Shown: positions 53,393 through 63,700 of the stretch, one piece after another
Position numbering within the stretch: the first letter of the stretch is position 1
How the letters are laid out: the number at the start of each line of letters is the position of its first letter
Assembly: GCA_963697525.1 (NCBI GenBank)
Contig: OY969087.1
Location: 1,488,001 to 1,552,000 of the forward strand
Reading direction: 5' to 3'
From: Bradymonas sp963697525
GTDB taxonomy: Bacteria; Myxococcota_A; Bradymonadia; Bradymonadales; Bradymonadaceae
Length of the DNA stretch: 64,000 nucleotides
The notes under the pieces: generated by a model
The model's database searches: none
Seen by the model: the letters and a program-made list of their open reading frames with translations, nothing else
What the model was told of the DNA's origin: nothing
Translations under genes and position numbers: made by a program

Positions 53393-54088
53393 TTACCCAA
53401 GCCCGACGTTCGGCTCGGCCTCCAACTGCAGCGCGGCGACGATGGGGCGGTCGCCCAGGTTCGGCGCGACGTCGACCAGCCCCAGCCGGGCGAGCTCGTG
53501 CTCGACGAAGGCGTAGCGGTCCAGAAATGGGCTGGTCTCGGGCTGGCCCATGCGGCGCAGCGCGAAGCGGCGCGGGTCCTCCTCGGTGGCGGTGCCGTCG
53601 TCGTGGAAGGTCACCGCGTGGCTGGGCCCGGGCTCGAGCGAGTCGCACCAGGAAAACCGCGGGCGCCCGCCCTCGAAGATGGTCAGCATCAGCGTGCCGG
53701 CGCTGGGGTCGTAGCCGAAAAATGCGCCGTCGCTCTCCAAGTTGGCGAGCAGTTGCTCGGCGGTGTCCGGGGCCATGAAGCGATCGTCGAAGTCGACCTG
53801 CGGCTCGGCCATCAGGGTGAGCGCTTCGCCGTCGGCCAGGCACAACGCCTCGTCCCACTGCTCGGGCAGGTGGGTGACATCGCGGCAGCTCAGGCCGAAC
53901 TCGGCGGCCAGCTGGTGGATGGCTTGCTGTGCCCGGGCGAGGTCGGTGCGCACCGCCGCCTGGGTAAACGCCGGCCAGGCGTCGTCAGCGTCGCCCGCCC
54001 GAAACTCCGACCAAAAGTCCCACTTCTTTTCGCTCACGTCGATCCTGCGGCAACCGTCGTCGTCGATCAAAAACCAAGTTCGTTCCAT
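53393..54088 (-). CDS. Protein of unknown function
   Basis: 231 aa. ATG 54088 opens MERTWFLIDDDGCRRIDV; the frame continues 92 codons upstream through sequence with no coding character. It is acidic (many Asp/Glu), with no signal peptide or membrane helix, so it is cytoplasmic. The middle has AQQAIHQLAAEFGLSCRDV; the C-terminal half has repeated beta-strand-like stretches (GTLMLTIFEGGRPRFSWC). I do not recognise the family. Converges with comEC. Confidence 0.7.
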   Translation of the reverse strand: MERTWFLIDDDGCRRIDVSEKKWDFWSEFRAGDADDAWPAFTQAAVRTDLARAQQAIHQLAAEFGLSCRDVTHLPEQWDEALCLADGEALTLMAEPQVDFDDRFMAPDTAEQLLANLESDGAFFGYDPSAGTLMLTIFEGGRPRFSWCDSLEPGPSHAVTFHDDGTATEEDPRRFALRRMGQPETSPFLDRYAFVEHELARLGLVDVAPNLGDRPIVAALQLEAEPNVGLG

Positions 54089-54415
54089 CGAGCGCTTCAA
54101 TACAAGTGTAGCATAAATTGGGTCGAAGGGCCGAATCGGGCCCGGACTGGCCAGCTTAGATCGGGTGGGAGAAGGTGCAACTTTTTTGAGTGGGTTTGTG
54201 TAGGTAGGTGTGTGGGACGTGGCTGAAGGGAATTGCGAATATGGAGGGGGTCGATGGTTCACACGCCAGCCGTAGCGCGCTTTTGGCGCGGCCTTTATAG
54301 CTGGGGGTTGCGCGAGGCAAAGCCGAGCGCCTACCCCCACACCAGTTTGCAGATCGCCACGCATTTGCTAAATCTGCGATGTCAGCAATGCCCAAGCTCC
54401 AAGGTAGGCCCCAAC
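54089..54415. other. Intergenic region upstream of dtd
   Basis: 327 bases between divergent genes. A frame open from 54233 into dtd exists but has no coding features. CGCGCTTTTGGCGCG (about 54278-54292) is a small hairpin. Promoters for both flanking genes are presumably here, but no hexamer pair is convincing. Confidence 0.5.
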
Positions 54416-54862
54416 ATGCGCGTATTGCTCCAGCGAGTCTCTCGAGCCAAGGTCACCGTCGACGGCGACATCACCGGCGAGATCGGCCGCGGCCTGCTGG
54501 TGCTTCTGGGCGCCGGCGAGGGCGACACGGACGAAGATCTGGCCTACGTGCTCGACAAGACGGTCAACCTGCGCATCTTCGCCGACGACGACGGCAAGAT
54601 GAACCTGTCGCTCAAAGACATCGACGCCGAGATGCTGGTGGTCAGCCAGTTTACGCTGTACGCGGACACCCGCCGCGGCCGGCGGCCGAGCTTCGTGGGC
54701 GCGATGGGCGCCAGTCAGGCCGAGGCGATGTACGAGGAGTTCGTCGCCCGCGCTCGCCAGCAGGTGCGCAACGTGCAGACCGGCGTGTTCGGGGCGATGA
54801 TGGACGTGGAACTCGTCAACGATGGTCCGGTGACCATTTGGATCGATTCACGCGATCGCTGA
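54416..54862 (+). CDS. dtd: D-aminoacyl-tRNA deacylase
   Basis: 148 aa, the family length. Removes D-amino acids wrongly attached to tRNA. ATG 54416 begins MRVLLQRVSRAKVTVDG, the conserved start. The active-site motifs are VSQFTLYADTRRGRRPSF (SQxTL) and VNDGPVTIWIDS (the NxGP(V/F)T loop whose cross-subunit Gly-Pro enforces chirality). It is followed 138 bases later by the HIT gene. Confidence 0.97.
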   Translation: MRVLLQRVSRAKVTVDGDITGEIGRGLLVLLGAGEGDTDEDLAYVLDKTVNLRIFADDDGKMNLSLKDIDAEMLVVSQFTLYADTRRGRRPSFVGAMGASQAEAMYEEFVARARQQVRNVQTGVFGAMMDVELVNDGPVTIWIDSRDR

Positions 54863-54928
54863 GGATTCAGCGCATTCGCACAACCCGCAGAGCAACGCGG
54901 CAAACGATCTCATTGCAGCTAAACGGCC

Positions 54929-54952
54929 GATCACGATCACGATCACGATCAC
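54929..54952. repeat. Tandem repeat, GATCAC x4
   Basis: Four perfect 6-base units in the dtd-HIT spacer, followed by a G-run. Its unit is contained in the CTCGATCA array at 8552. Confidence 0.85.
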
Positions 54953-55000
54953 GGGGGCGGGGCGAGTCGCAACTCTAATCAGGATACGAAGGAGACAACC

Positions 55001-55351
55001 ATGGCAGAATCCGACGATCTTTTCTGCAAGATCTTGGACGGGGACATCCCGTCGGACAAGGTCTACGAGGACGACGACGTCTACGCCTTTCGGGACATTA
55101 ACCCGGCGGCGCCGACGCATATTTTGGTCATCCCCAAAGAGCATATCGCCAGCCTGTGGGAGGCCGACGAAGACCACGCCGAGCTGCTGGGCACGCTGAT
55201 GCTTCGCGCCCGCGACATCGCCCGCGACGCCGGCCTTCAAGACGACGGCTTCCGCCTGGTGGTCAACACCGGCGCGGGCGTGGGCCAGTCGGTGTTTCAC
55301 ATCCACCTGCACGTCATCGGCGGGCGCGATTTGTCGTGGCCTCCGGGCTAA
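55001..55351 (+). CDS. HIT family (HINT-like) nucleotide hydrolase
   Basis: 116 aa. ATG 55001 with AAGGAG 6-7 bases upstream. Bacterial HINT/YcfF-type purine nucleoside phosphoramidase: starts DDLFCKILDGDIPSDKVYED, has FRDINPAAPTHILVIPKEHI, and the histidine triad FHIHLHVIGG with the catalytic His. Cytoplasmic. The first Cys of the N-terminal zinc site seen in some HITs is present but its partners are not evident. Confidence 0.95.
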   Translation: MAESDDLFCKILDGDIPSDKVYEDDDVYAFRDINPAAPTHILVIPKEHIASLWEADEDHAELLGTLMLRARDIARDAGLQDDGFRLVVNTGAGVGQSVFHIHLHVIGGRDLSWPPG

Positions 55352-55387
55352 CGGGCGTGGCGCACGAATCACAGGGGACGGCATGTT

Positions 55388-55453
55388 CACCACAGAGGGC
55401 ACGGAGGAATGGCCTTTGAAAGCAGTCCTCTGTGGCCTCTGTGACCTCTGTGG
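55388..55453. repeat. CACAGAGG-type repeat with inverted arms
   Basis: ACCACAGAGGGCACGGAGG on the left, and CCTCTGTGGCCTCTGTGACC then CTCTGTGGT on the right. The left arm is the near reverse complement of the right, giving a hairpin of about 19 base pairs. It is in the HIT-acyltransferase spacer. Confidence 0.7.
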
Positions 55454-55470
55454 TAAGGGTAGCAGTTGTC

Positions 55471-55497
55471 GAACCCCTGGACCCCCGGACCCCTGCC
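55471..55497. repeat. CCCCTGGACCCC-type dispersed repeat, copy 4
   Basis: GAACCCCTGGACCCCCGGAC followed by CCCTGCC; same orientation as copy 1. It directly precedes the acyltransferase start region. Confidence 0.7.
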
Positions 55498-55516
55498 GTT
55501 GCTCACCCTCGACACC

Positions 55517-56518
55517 ATGCGCAGCATCGAGTTGTCGTCCGACCCGGCGGTGATCCGCGGGCTCGCGGCGATCGTGCGGGCGAACTACGCGCTGCCGTGG
55601 ACGCGCACCAAGATCGAGGTGCAGGAGGCGGACAACGTGCCGTGGGATCGGTCGGTGATCTTCGCGATGAACCACACCGATCGGTACAACTACATCCCCT
55701 TCTTTATCTGGGCGCTCAAGAGCGCCAAACCGGCCATCTGCACTTGGGTCAAAGGCAAGTACTACCAGAACCCGGCGGTGCGAAAGCTTCTGACCTCGGC
55801 CAACCAGATCCCGGTGCCCTCACGCGGCTATCTGATCGTCGCCGACGCCGTGGAGGTGCTCGGCCAGCCGCCTCGCGACCAGACCTACAAGCTCATCCGC
55901 TCGGCCATCGACCGCGGCGAGACCGACGTCGCGCGGCTTCGCCAGCAGGCCGTCGACCAAGGCGTGGGCATCGAGGTCGGCCGGCTCCTGCAGCAGCCGC
56001 GCGACATGCTGGGCTACGACTTCGATCCGGTGCGCGAGAACTATCTAGAAGCCCAGATCGAGCTGTTTCGCCTGATGATCGACGAGTTCGTCCAGCTCAA
56101 CTTCCAGGCGTTTCGCCTGGGCTGCAACGTGCTCGTCTTCCCCGAGGGCACCCGCTCGCCGACCTTGAGCAAGGGCCGCACGGGGCTAGCCCAGGTGGCG
56201 CTGCGCCTCAAGGCGCCCATCGTGCCCATCGGCTGCAACGGGTCGCTGGAAGCCTACCCCGGCAACAACCCGTTCTCGCGCGGCGGGCGCATCCTCTACC
56301 GCATCGGCGAACCCCTGCTTCCCTCCGGCGAGCTCGCCGACTTCCAGATCGACGAGCGCTACCACCCGTTTACCCGCAAGGCCTCCCAGAAGTACGCCGA
56401 CCGCTTCCAGGCGGTCACCGACCTGGTCATGGAGCGCATCGACGGGTTGCTCGACCCCCGATACCGACACACCGAGCACGACGACCGCATGGTGCATGGC
56501 GCCGGTCGGTTCGTGTAA
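55517..56518 (+). CDS. 1-acyl-glycerol-3-phosphate acyltransferase-like protein (PlsC family)
   Basis: 333 aa. ATG 55517 was chosen because upstream codons of the open frame lie in the dispersed repeat. The acyltransferase core has FAMNHTDRYNYIPFF in the place of the NHX4D motif and NVLVFPEGTRSPTLSKGRTG (block III), then APIVPIGCNGS (block IV). The first block is HX4N instead of HX4D. There is an insert of about 90 residues between block I and III (RQQAVDQGVGIEVGRLLQQPR). It probably works in phospholipid synthesis with plsB, but the altered motif leaves activity open. Confidence 0.8.
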   Translation: MRSIELSSDPAVIRGLAAIVRANYALPWTRTKIEVQEADNVPWDRSVIFAMNHTDRYNYIPFFIWALKSAKPAICTWVKGKYYQNPAVRKLLTSANQIPVPSRGYLIVADAVEVLGQPPRDQTYKLIRSAIDRGETDVARLRQQAVDQGVGIEVGRLLQQPRDMLGYDFDPVRENYLEAQIELFRLMIDEFVQLNFQAFRLGCNVLVFPEGTRSPTLSKGRTGLAQVALRLKAPIVPIGCNGSLEAYPGNNPFSRGGRILYRIGEPLLPSGELADFQIDERYHPFTRKASQKYADRFQAVTDLVMERIDGLLDPRYRHTEHDDRMVHGAGRFV

Positions 56519-56670
56519 GTGAAAAAAGTTATTTTTTTGCTTTACCTTAAATATTAGGGTGGAGTACATTTGCGTTTGGATGCCTGAGAAAATAGTCAAG
56601 AAGCGGTTTTTTGGCCGCAGTTTGATGGCGCCTGCCCGCCCCTGAGGGGGCCATTTGTCGTGAGCTGTCC
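56519..56670. other. AT-rich promoter-like region before the large lipoprotein operon
   Basis: The first 50 bases (56519-56568) are AT-rich with a run of seven T (about 56530-56536) and TTACCTTAAATATTAG. This could end the acyltransferase transcript and start the lipoprotein transcript. Hexamers cannot be placed with confidence. Confidence 0.4.
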
Positions 56671-59600
56671 ATGTGGAAGTCAAAATGCGCGTGTAGTCTG
56701 CTAGTCGTTGGACTGGCTGCAACCGCGCTGTCGTGTTCGTCTTCGTCCGATTCGCCGCCACCAAACGCGGTTGATTCGGGATTTAACTTCCGAGACGAAG
56801 CTTTCGTCTTCGCCAACTACGGTGGCAACGGGGAGGGGCCGCAACTGACGCCCGATCTGGTCGCGCGGATGTTCGGCGCCGACAAGGTCTGCATGAGCGG
56901 CGCGACTCCCTGCGAGCTCAACCCGGTCGCCGAGGGTTGGATGGACGTGACCAACGGGACGCTGTTCCAGGGCCGAAGCGAGGGGCTTGCGGTGGCCTCG
57001 CTGCTCTTTCACACCGGCGCGCTCGACCCGCACGACTTCGGCGGGGACAAGGTGGCCGACCTGCGGATCTTCGGCAACCAGAAGCTCAAAAAGGAAATCT
57101 CCTATTGGGCGGCGACCCAGGCGGTGCCGTCGGCGCTGGAGAACGACAAGCGCTTCCAGGCCAAAGACGTCATGCCCTTCCTGGCCAAGGTGCTCCAACC
57201 CGACAGCAAAAAGCACTACCGGCTGGCGATCGCCCAGCGCACCGACACCGGCTTTGCCCGCGGCCACGCGGTCACCCCCATCGGCTATTACAAAGACGGG
57301 GACACCTACTGGCTGCGCATCTACGACAACAACTTCCCCAGCAAAGAGCACCGCATCGCCATCAACCCCAAGGCCAACACCTGGCGCTACGAGGTGCCGC
57401 CGGTCGGCGACGGCGATCCCATCGTCTACGAGGGCAACGCGGACAACGGCAACTACCTGTATTTCTCGGCGGTCGAGGATCGCCTGGGCGTGTTGAAAGC
57501 CCCGTTCGCCCAGGACTCCAAGTACCGCACGCTCAGCTACTCGAGGATTTCGCTGGTGGCCAAATACGGTGACCGGGAGACCGGCATTCGCGACGGCAAG
57601 GTCATCGAGGCCGACGGCGATCGGGTGGTGCCCGCATTCTCGAAATGCGCGCGCTGCGGAGACGACGTGCCCGTCATCAACCAGACGTTGCGCGACCAGG
57701 GCATCAAAAAGGACGACGTCATCGATATCGAGACCGACGGGGATGTGGCCACCCGTCAGGGTGACAACATGAACGGGACCCACGAGGTCGGCCAGCACCC
57801 CGGTGACGGCAACGTCGACTGGGTCTCGGGCAGCGGTCCGGGCTTCACCTCCACGGCTTATCCCCAGGGAGATACCAGCAAGGACAAGGTGAGCTTCGCC
57901 GACGATGGTTCGACGACCTACGAGGACCATTCCGGCGACGGCGTCAAGGTCGTCACCCACACCGACAGCGGAGACGGCAAATACGACACGGTGACGGTGG
58001 AAGTGGAGGGCTCCGATGACCCCGACCATCCCGTCACCGTCAAGGTGACCCCCGGAGACGACGGCGACTCGGTCATCACCGTCGAGGGTTTGCCCGCTGG
58101 TAAACAGGCCACCGTGCATATCGGGCATTCGAACGCCAAAGATCAAAACGACTTTCACAGCGACACGGTCACATTTACCTCCAATGGCGACAAGTCCACC
58201 GCGACCGTCAACCCCGACGATGGCAAGGTTGCGGTCAACGGCGCCGACGACATCCAGGGCGGTGACTGCACCAACGGTGTGCTCGACGCCGCCTACGAGA
58301 CCGACGTCGACTGCGGTGGGCAGTGCAATCCCTGCGCCGACGGCAAGACATGCGCCGTCGACAGTGATTGCGACGGCGGTACGTGTATCGGCCAGATCTG
58401 CAAGGCCGCTCAATGTTATAATGGCGTCAAGGACGGTAGCGAAACCGACGTGGATTGCGGGGGGGATCTGTGTCAGCCGTGCACGGCCACCGCCGATCAG
58501 CAAACCACGCCTCTTTGCCTGGCCGCGAGCGATTGCGATTCACTACACTGCATCGACGGTCGGTGTCGCCTCGAGCAACCGGTGATCGTCAAGGTCAACC
58601 GCCTGCCTCAGGAAGGCACGACGATATCCTATAAGCTCGACGGCCAGCGCACCGAGTCTTATCGCATGCAGTCCAACGACCTCACCGGCCCATTCCAATT
58701 TACGCTGGGCAGGGCTTACAAATACCAGGTGGTCGAGGTGCCCGGATGCCTGACCGATGACTATGACGAGCACCTCACCGGGTACGAGTCGTCCTTCGAC
58801 AACGAGTCGCGAGGCATCATCAACGTCGACTGCCCCCAGCAGGGCTCCTATAACATCACCGCCAGGCTCCAAGCCAGCGCCCGGGAGATCCTGGCGTACG
58901 ACCCGCTGTATGTGATGCTGACCACCGATGGGGTGAGCAGGGTGGTGGCGCTCAGTGGTGACTTCCACCAGAACATCGGCCTGTACTCCGATTCGTGGAG
59001 CGCCACGATCAAGTCCCAACCGATGCAAAGCTATTCCGATCCGCACCTTTCCAACCCGGGCAACTTATTGTGCATCATCAACGGCGCGTCGGGCAGCGGC
59101 AACTGGAATAACCACATACTGAGCATCTTCTGCCAACTCAACCCAGCCGCGACGTGTTCGGACACCATCCGAAATCAAGATGAATCCGATATCGACTGTG
59201 GTGGTGTGAGCTGTGCCTCCTGTGCGCCGGGCAAGGCGTGTTTTTCGGCCAGAGATTGTCAGACCGGCCTGGGCTGCAGTGCCGGGGTGTGCTCCCATAC
59301 CGGGTCCTGCAGCGACGGGGTCCAAAACCAAGACGAAACCGACGTCGATTGCGGGGGCACCATCTGTTCGCCGTGTGCCGGCAACAAGGCGTGCATCCAG
59401 AACTCGGACTGCGTCTCCACGGTTTGCGACGCCAACGTCTGCCAGGCGGCCACATGCTCCGACGGCATCAAAAACCAGGGCGAGTCCGACATCGACTGCG
59501 GAGGCGCCAACTGCTCGCCGTGCGCCGCCCAGAAAGGCTGTCAGGTTCCAACCGACTGCCGATCCGGCATGTGCGACACCAACGGCAACACGTGTGTGCA

Positions 59601-60705
59601 GGGTACCTGTTCGGACGGTCGTCAGGACCAAGATGAATCCGACATCGACTGCGGTGGTGTGTGCTCGGCGTGCGCCCTCGGCAATCGTTGCAATCAGGAC
59701 AGCGACTGTTCGTCGAACAAATGCACCAATGGCTCATGCGCCGAGTCATGCACCGACGGCATCAAAAACCAGGACGAAACGGCCGTCGACTGCGGTGGCT
59801 CTATTTGCCCCGCCTGCGCGGCGGGCTTGGCCTGCACGCTGGATTCGGAGTGTCCCAACAGTGACTGCGAATGCGGCGCCAACTCGGGCAATTGCACCGG
59901 CGCCACCGGCCATTGCGGTGGGGGCAAGCTGGTCGCCGACCAACCCACCAGCGACGGCGTGACTGCCAGCGGCTCCTATACCGTTCCGACGGGCTGCTCG
60001 CAGGTCTACGTGGAAGCCTGGGGCGCGGCCGGTGGCTCGGGCTCGTCGGGTGGAGGCTTTCCCGGTGGTGGCGCCACGCCGTCGGGTGCGGGCGGCTATG
60101 TCAGCGGCACGTTGTCTGTCAGTCCCGGCGACGTCATCAACGTGTGGGTCGGCCAGGGCGGCGACTTCGGCAGCGTGCCCAGCCTCGGCGGCACCCCCGG
60201 CATCGGATCGAAATACGGCGTGCTCACCAGCGGCGGCAACGGCGACGGCGGCTCCTTTACCGGCGGAGGCGCCAGCGGCGGTGGACTGACCAGCGTGCAG
60301 GTGAGCGGCGCCAACTCCGCCTCGTTCCTCATCCCCGCCGGCGGCGGCGGCTCCATGATGGGCCCCGGCGCCGACGTGCAGTCCGGCCAGGGTGGAGGCG
60401 CGAGCGACTCCAACGGCGAGGCCGCCCCCGTGGGCTCCCAGCAGGCCGGCGGCGGCGCCGGCGAGGTCGGCGGTGTCTCCAACGGCCCCAACGGCGCGGC
60501 TGCTGCAGGAACTTACGGGACCTATCCGTCGGGCTTGTCCACCAGTGACGGCTTTGGCGGGGTGCCCGCCAATGCCTCGGCACCGGACTACTCCCTTTGC
60601 CAGGGCATCGGCCAGGGCTCGGTGGGCGCAGGCTCGAACGACGGAACCTCCGGTTTCAACGCCGGTGGCGATGGCTGTGTGATTTTGCGGTGCGTGGCAC
60701 CATGA
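56671..60705 (+). CDS. Large cysteine-rich lipoprotein with papain-like N-domain and Gly-rich C-domain
   Basis: 1344 aa. Signal peptide ends TALSC (Cys22 probably lipidated). The N-terminal domain (about 45-330) contains GHAVTPIGYYKDGDTYWLRI and YDNNFP, a His/Asn arrangement of C39/papain-like cysteine peptidases. The expected nucleophile position reads GRSEGLAVAS, with Ser where such families have Cys. Then follow a Ser/Asp-rich beta region, and seven repeats of about 50 residues with the core ETDVDCGG or ESDIDCGG and flanking CSDG ... CxxC (starting near 531, 581, 829, 879, 928, 979 and 1026). The last about 240 residues are Gly-rich (VEAWGAAGGSGSSGGG), like ALK/tail-type glycine-rich domains. 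Probably a surface protein; substrate unknown. Its TGA overlaps ATG 60702. Confidence 0.85.
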   Translation: MWKSKCACSLLVVGLAATALSCSSSSDSPPPNAVDSGFNFRDEAFVFANYGGNGEGPQLTPDLVARMFGADKVCMSGATPCELNPVAEGWMDVTNGTLFQGRSEGLAVASLLFHTGALDPHDFGGDKVADLRIFGNQKLKKEISYWAATQAVPSALENDKRFQAKDVMPFLAKVLQPDSKKHYRLAIAQRTDTGFARGHAVTPIGYYKDGDTYWLRIYDNNFPSKEHRIAINPKANTWRYEVPPVGDGDPIVYEGNADNGNYLYFSAVEDRLGVLKAPFAQDSKYRTLSYSRISLVAKYGDRETGIRDGKVIEADGDRVVPAFSKCARCGDDVPVINQTLRDQGIKKDDVIDIETDGDVATRQGDNMNGTHEVGQHPGDGNVDWVSGSGPGFTSTAYPQGDTSKDKVSFADDGSTTYEDHSGDGVKVVTHTDSGDGKYDTVTVEVEGSDDPDHPVTVKVTPGDDGDSVITVEGLPAGKQATVHIGHSNAKDQNDFHSDTVTFTSNGDKSTATVNPDDGKVAVNGADDIQGGDCTNGVLDAAYETDVDCGGQCNPCADGKTCAVDSDCDGGTCIGQICKAAQCYNGVKDGSETDVDCGGDLCQPCTATADQQTTPLCLAASDCDSLHCIDGRCRLEQPVIVKVNRLPQEGTTISYKLDGQRTESYRMQSNDLTGPFQFTLGRAYKYQVVEVPGCLTDDYDEHLTGYESSFDNESRGIINVDCPQQGSYNITARLQASAREILAYDPLYVMLTTDGVSRVVALSGDFHQNIGLYSDSWSATIKSQPMQSYSDPHLSNPGNLLCIINGASGSGNWNNHILSIFCQLNPAATCSDTIRNQDESDIDCGGVSCASCAPGKACFSARDCQTGLGCSAGVCSHTGSCSDGVQNQDETDVDCGGTICSPCAGNKACIQNSDCVSTVCDANVCQAATCSDGIKNQGESDIDCGGANCSPCAAQKGCQVPTDCRSGMCDTNGNTCVQGTCSDGRQDQDESDIDCGGVCSACALGNRCNQDSDCSSNKCTNGSCAESCTDGIKNQDETAVDCGGSICPACAAGLACTLDSECPNSDCECGANSGNCTGATGHCGGGKLVADQPTSDGVTASGSYTVPTGCSQVYVEAWGAAGGSGSSGGGFPGGGATPSGAGGYVSGTLSVSPGDVINVWVGQGGDFGSVPSLGGTPGIGSKYGVLTSGGNGDGGSFTGGGASGGGLTSVQVSGANSASFLIPAGGGGSMMGPGADVQSGQGGGASDSNGEAAPVGSQQAGGGAGEVGGVSNGPNGAAAAGTYGTYPSGLSTSDGFGGVPANASAPDYSLCQGIGQGSVGAGSNDGTSGFNAGGDGCVILRCVAP

Positions 60706-60719
60706 TCAAAGGACCAACG

Positions 60720-63700
60720 ATGCGACATCAACTCATTGGCCTGGTAGTGGCCGCCACGCTTTGCGCCGGCCTCGTCAGTTGTGCCGACCAGAGCTCACAG
60801 CCGCCCACTTCGTCGACCCGCCTGGGCCTGGACAATTCCATCGACTGCCCCGAGGGCGAGGTCGGCTGGCGATTTCCCAAAAACGTCGATCCCAACTCCG
60901 AGGAATACGCCCGCCAGGCGGGCGAGGATGCCACGGTTGATGTGACCCAGCGCTACGCCATCAACGTACAATCGGTGGATTGCGCGCCCGTCCCAGGTCA
61001 AAGAACACGGCGTGGCGACAGCGATCTCCGAATGCTTCGCAACCAATGCGGCGGGGAATTGACCTGCCAGTACGCGACGGATTGCCTCGGAACCGAGCAG
61101 GTGACCTACACCTGCGCAGCCAGCGATAAGGACGATGACGGCAACCAGAAGGTGTATACGGCGAGCTCGACCAATCGTCGCCTTGACTTCGGCTGTACCC
61201 AACCGGCTAGCGACGCCCTCGAGCAAGAAACCCGCACCGCTTGCGTCCCCCGCCAGTGTCACGGCCGGGCGCGACGCGACCTGAATATGAATTGTGTCGA
61301 GGACCCCTCCATCATCGACGTCGCGGTCACGGGCAGTATTGGCAAGATTCGCCCGAAGTATCGGCCGCAATCGCTGCGAAACGCCAATATTCGGCTGGGA
61401 CGAGACCTGAATTGGGTTCCGGCGGACTATTGGGACACTCGCGATGATGCCAATTGGAGTTATGAGGCAGGCCGCGGCTTGTATTCAGGAATGCCCCTCT
61501 ATCCAACCATGCCCTACGACATCGATCTGGACGTGTACTTCAATTTTGGCCTGGCGTCGCCAAACTCGCAGTTGGTCGTATGGATAGATGATCGGTACAC
61601 CAACGACGCCACCGGCGAGGAAGTGAGCGGCTTTCGATGTATAGCGTTCAAGCGCCCCATCCACGTCGATAACCCCGACCACGTCGGCGGCGGATTCGAC
61701 GTGCCGATTCATTACTCCGGCACGCTCGCGAGGGCATGCCAATCCGGGCGGCAGGTTGCCAGGGACAATGCGGTCAAGAAGTCGGGGGTGTCCCGCAATG
61801 AATTTTCCAATCACTATCAATACGCCGGCTCCACGATGCATCTTTCCTACGATATGGAAGGCCGAACGGCGATGCATAATGCTGTCCCGACGCGTGGCGG
61901 CGCCGCCCAGCTCGCCTATTCGACTCCAGAGTGTGCGCCGAACCCGCAGGACTTTTTCTACGACAACAATACTGGGACCTACGACCTCGTCGCATATTAC
62001 GGGCAGCGCGAAATCGCCCAAAAAGCAGTCGAGTTTGTTTCGCAGTCTTACGCCCGTCGTGCCTATCTCATCCCCGGCAAGATCACGGCCCCGGATTTTA
62101 CCATCCGCACCCACGCCAAGACGCTGCCCACTCTGCCCGTCGAGCTGACCTGGTACGGGATCAATTTAAGCCACTACAACATATTCAACCCGTTCGCTAA
62201 GGGCGTGGACATTGGTGGCGCCTGGGACCGAGCCTTACCGGGGGCGAATTATGCACCCCAAAACGTGCACGCGACGGTCTATCTCCAGCCAATGAGCGCT
62301 CACACGTTTGGAGGCACGAATTTGAGGATCTTGGGACCGAAGTATCAGGTCGGTGAAATTCCTCTCGCCGATCCCAACCCCAACGGACGCACCCAAACGG
62401 CGAATCTGCCGATCAAAGGAACGCTGGCGGGCAAGCTTGCGAAGGAGACCTACGAGAGCGACGACGGCGGCTTCACCTTCAACAACAGCGGACTGTTCAA
62501 ATTGTTTTATTGCATTGAGTCTGACCCTGGGGGGCACGGCAAACGCTACGACTTGCCATCGAATTACCGAAGCGAGGTCGAGCGCGTCACGGGGATCGAT
62601 GAAGATTTCGCCGCCCAAAGTGAGCCGAGGCCCACCTACTCGCTGATGTTTTACACGCCCCGCCACCAAGACGATCCTTACGGGACCCTTCAAGACAACT
62701 GCTATTATCGGACAGATCCGCTGCAGGTGACGGTAGACCGTTATGCCTCGCCACTCGAGCCGATCGCGTCGACGGGACTTGGCGGCAGCACCCACAGCAG
62801 AGCGACGGGCGATGACAGCATGGGGGCAACCAATGACAATGACTCCCAGGTTGATTGCCAGGGGCAGGCTGCAGACGATTGCGTGGAGGCGGTCGACGGT
62901 GCCAACCGCACAAGCGGCGAAAGTGGCCGGTCGACCTATGATGTCAACAGCGAACTGGCCCGAAAGCCCGGCGACCATGCCTCGGCGACTATGACCGCCG
63001 AGCTGCTCGGCTACCAACTCATCGATCCCGCCGATCCCGAGTCGGACTCGGTGTCCTACCCCAGCGACGCGCAGAGCGCCTCGTCCAACCCGGTTACCGT
63101 CAGCGTGGAGCCCGATTGGGACGGCATTCGCGCCAAACTTCAAACCGCGGCCGAGGGCACGCCGGTAGAATGGAATACCGGTAAGTACGCCGGCCAGATG
63201 GGGCTGGGCGTGGGATGGGGATTCAAGTGGCTGTGGGGAACGCCCCCGGTTTCACTTCTCGTGACGCTGTCGATGACCGCGGGCGCGTCCGCGTCGGTCA
63301 GCGCCGAATTTCAATTCGCGCCCAACGACGAGCAAAAATACCCCTGCCTGGGGACCGATCCGTGTTACGAGTTCCATAGCGATGCGCTCAGCTTTGGCGA
63401 CGCCGCCAGCACCTGTAACAAACAGGGCGGACGCCTCGGCCAGTTGGGCAGCTCGACGGAGGCCGCGGCGGTCAAAAGCGCGAGGGGCTCGAGCAAAGTC
63501 TGGTTGGGCGCTCAATTGGCCTACTATAATCCCAAACGTCAGTGCGAAGAGAATTTCAACGAGTCGCAATGCACTCCGACGAGCCGTACCGAGTTCAGGT
63601 GGCTGTCGGACTCTGAGGCCTTGGCCTCCACCGAGGGAACGGCCGAGCCCACCTACTACGCCAATCACCTCTTCGAAACCACCAAGACCGGTCTGAAAAC

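Noticed and set aside
54233..54415. N-terminal extension of D-aminoacyl-tRNA deacylase
   Set aside because: The conserved family start is MRVLLQRVSRAKV at 54416; upstream codons have no coding character.
55388..55497. Possible CRISPR array or tRNA-like structure
   Set aside because: Units are short, imperfect and inverted; no spacers or cloverleaf fold.
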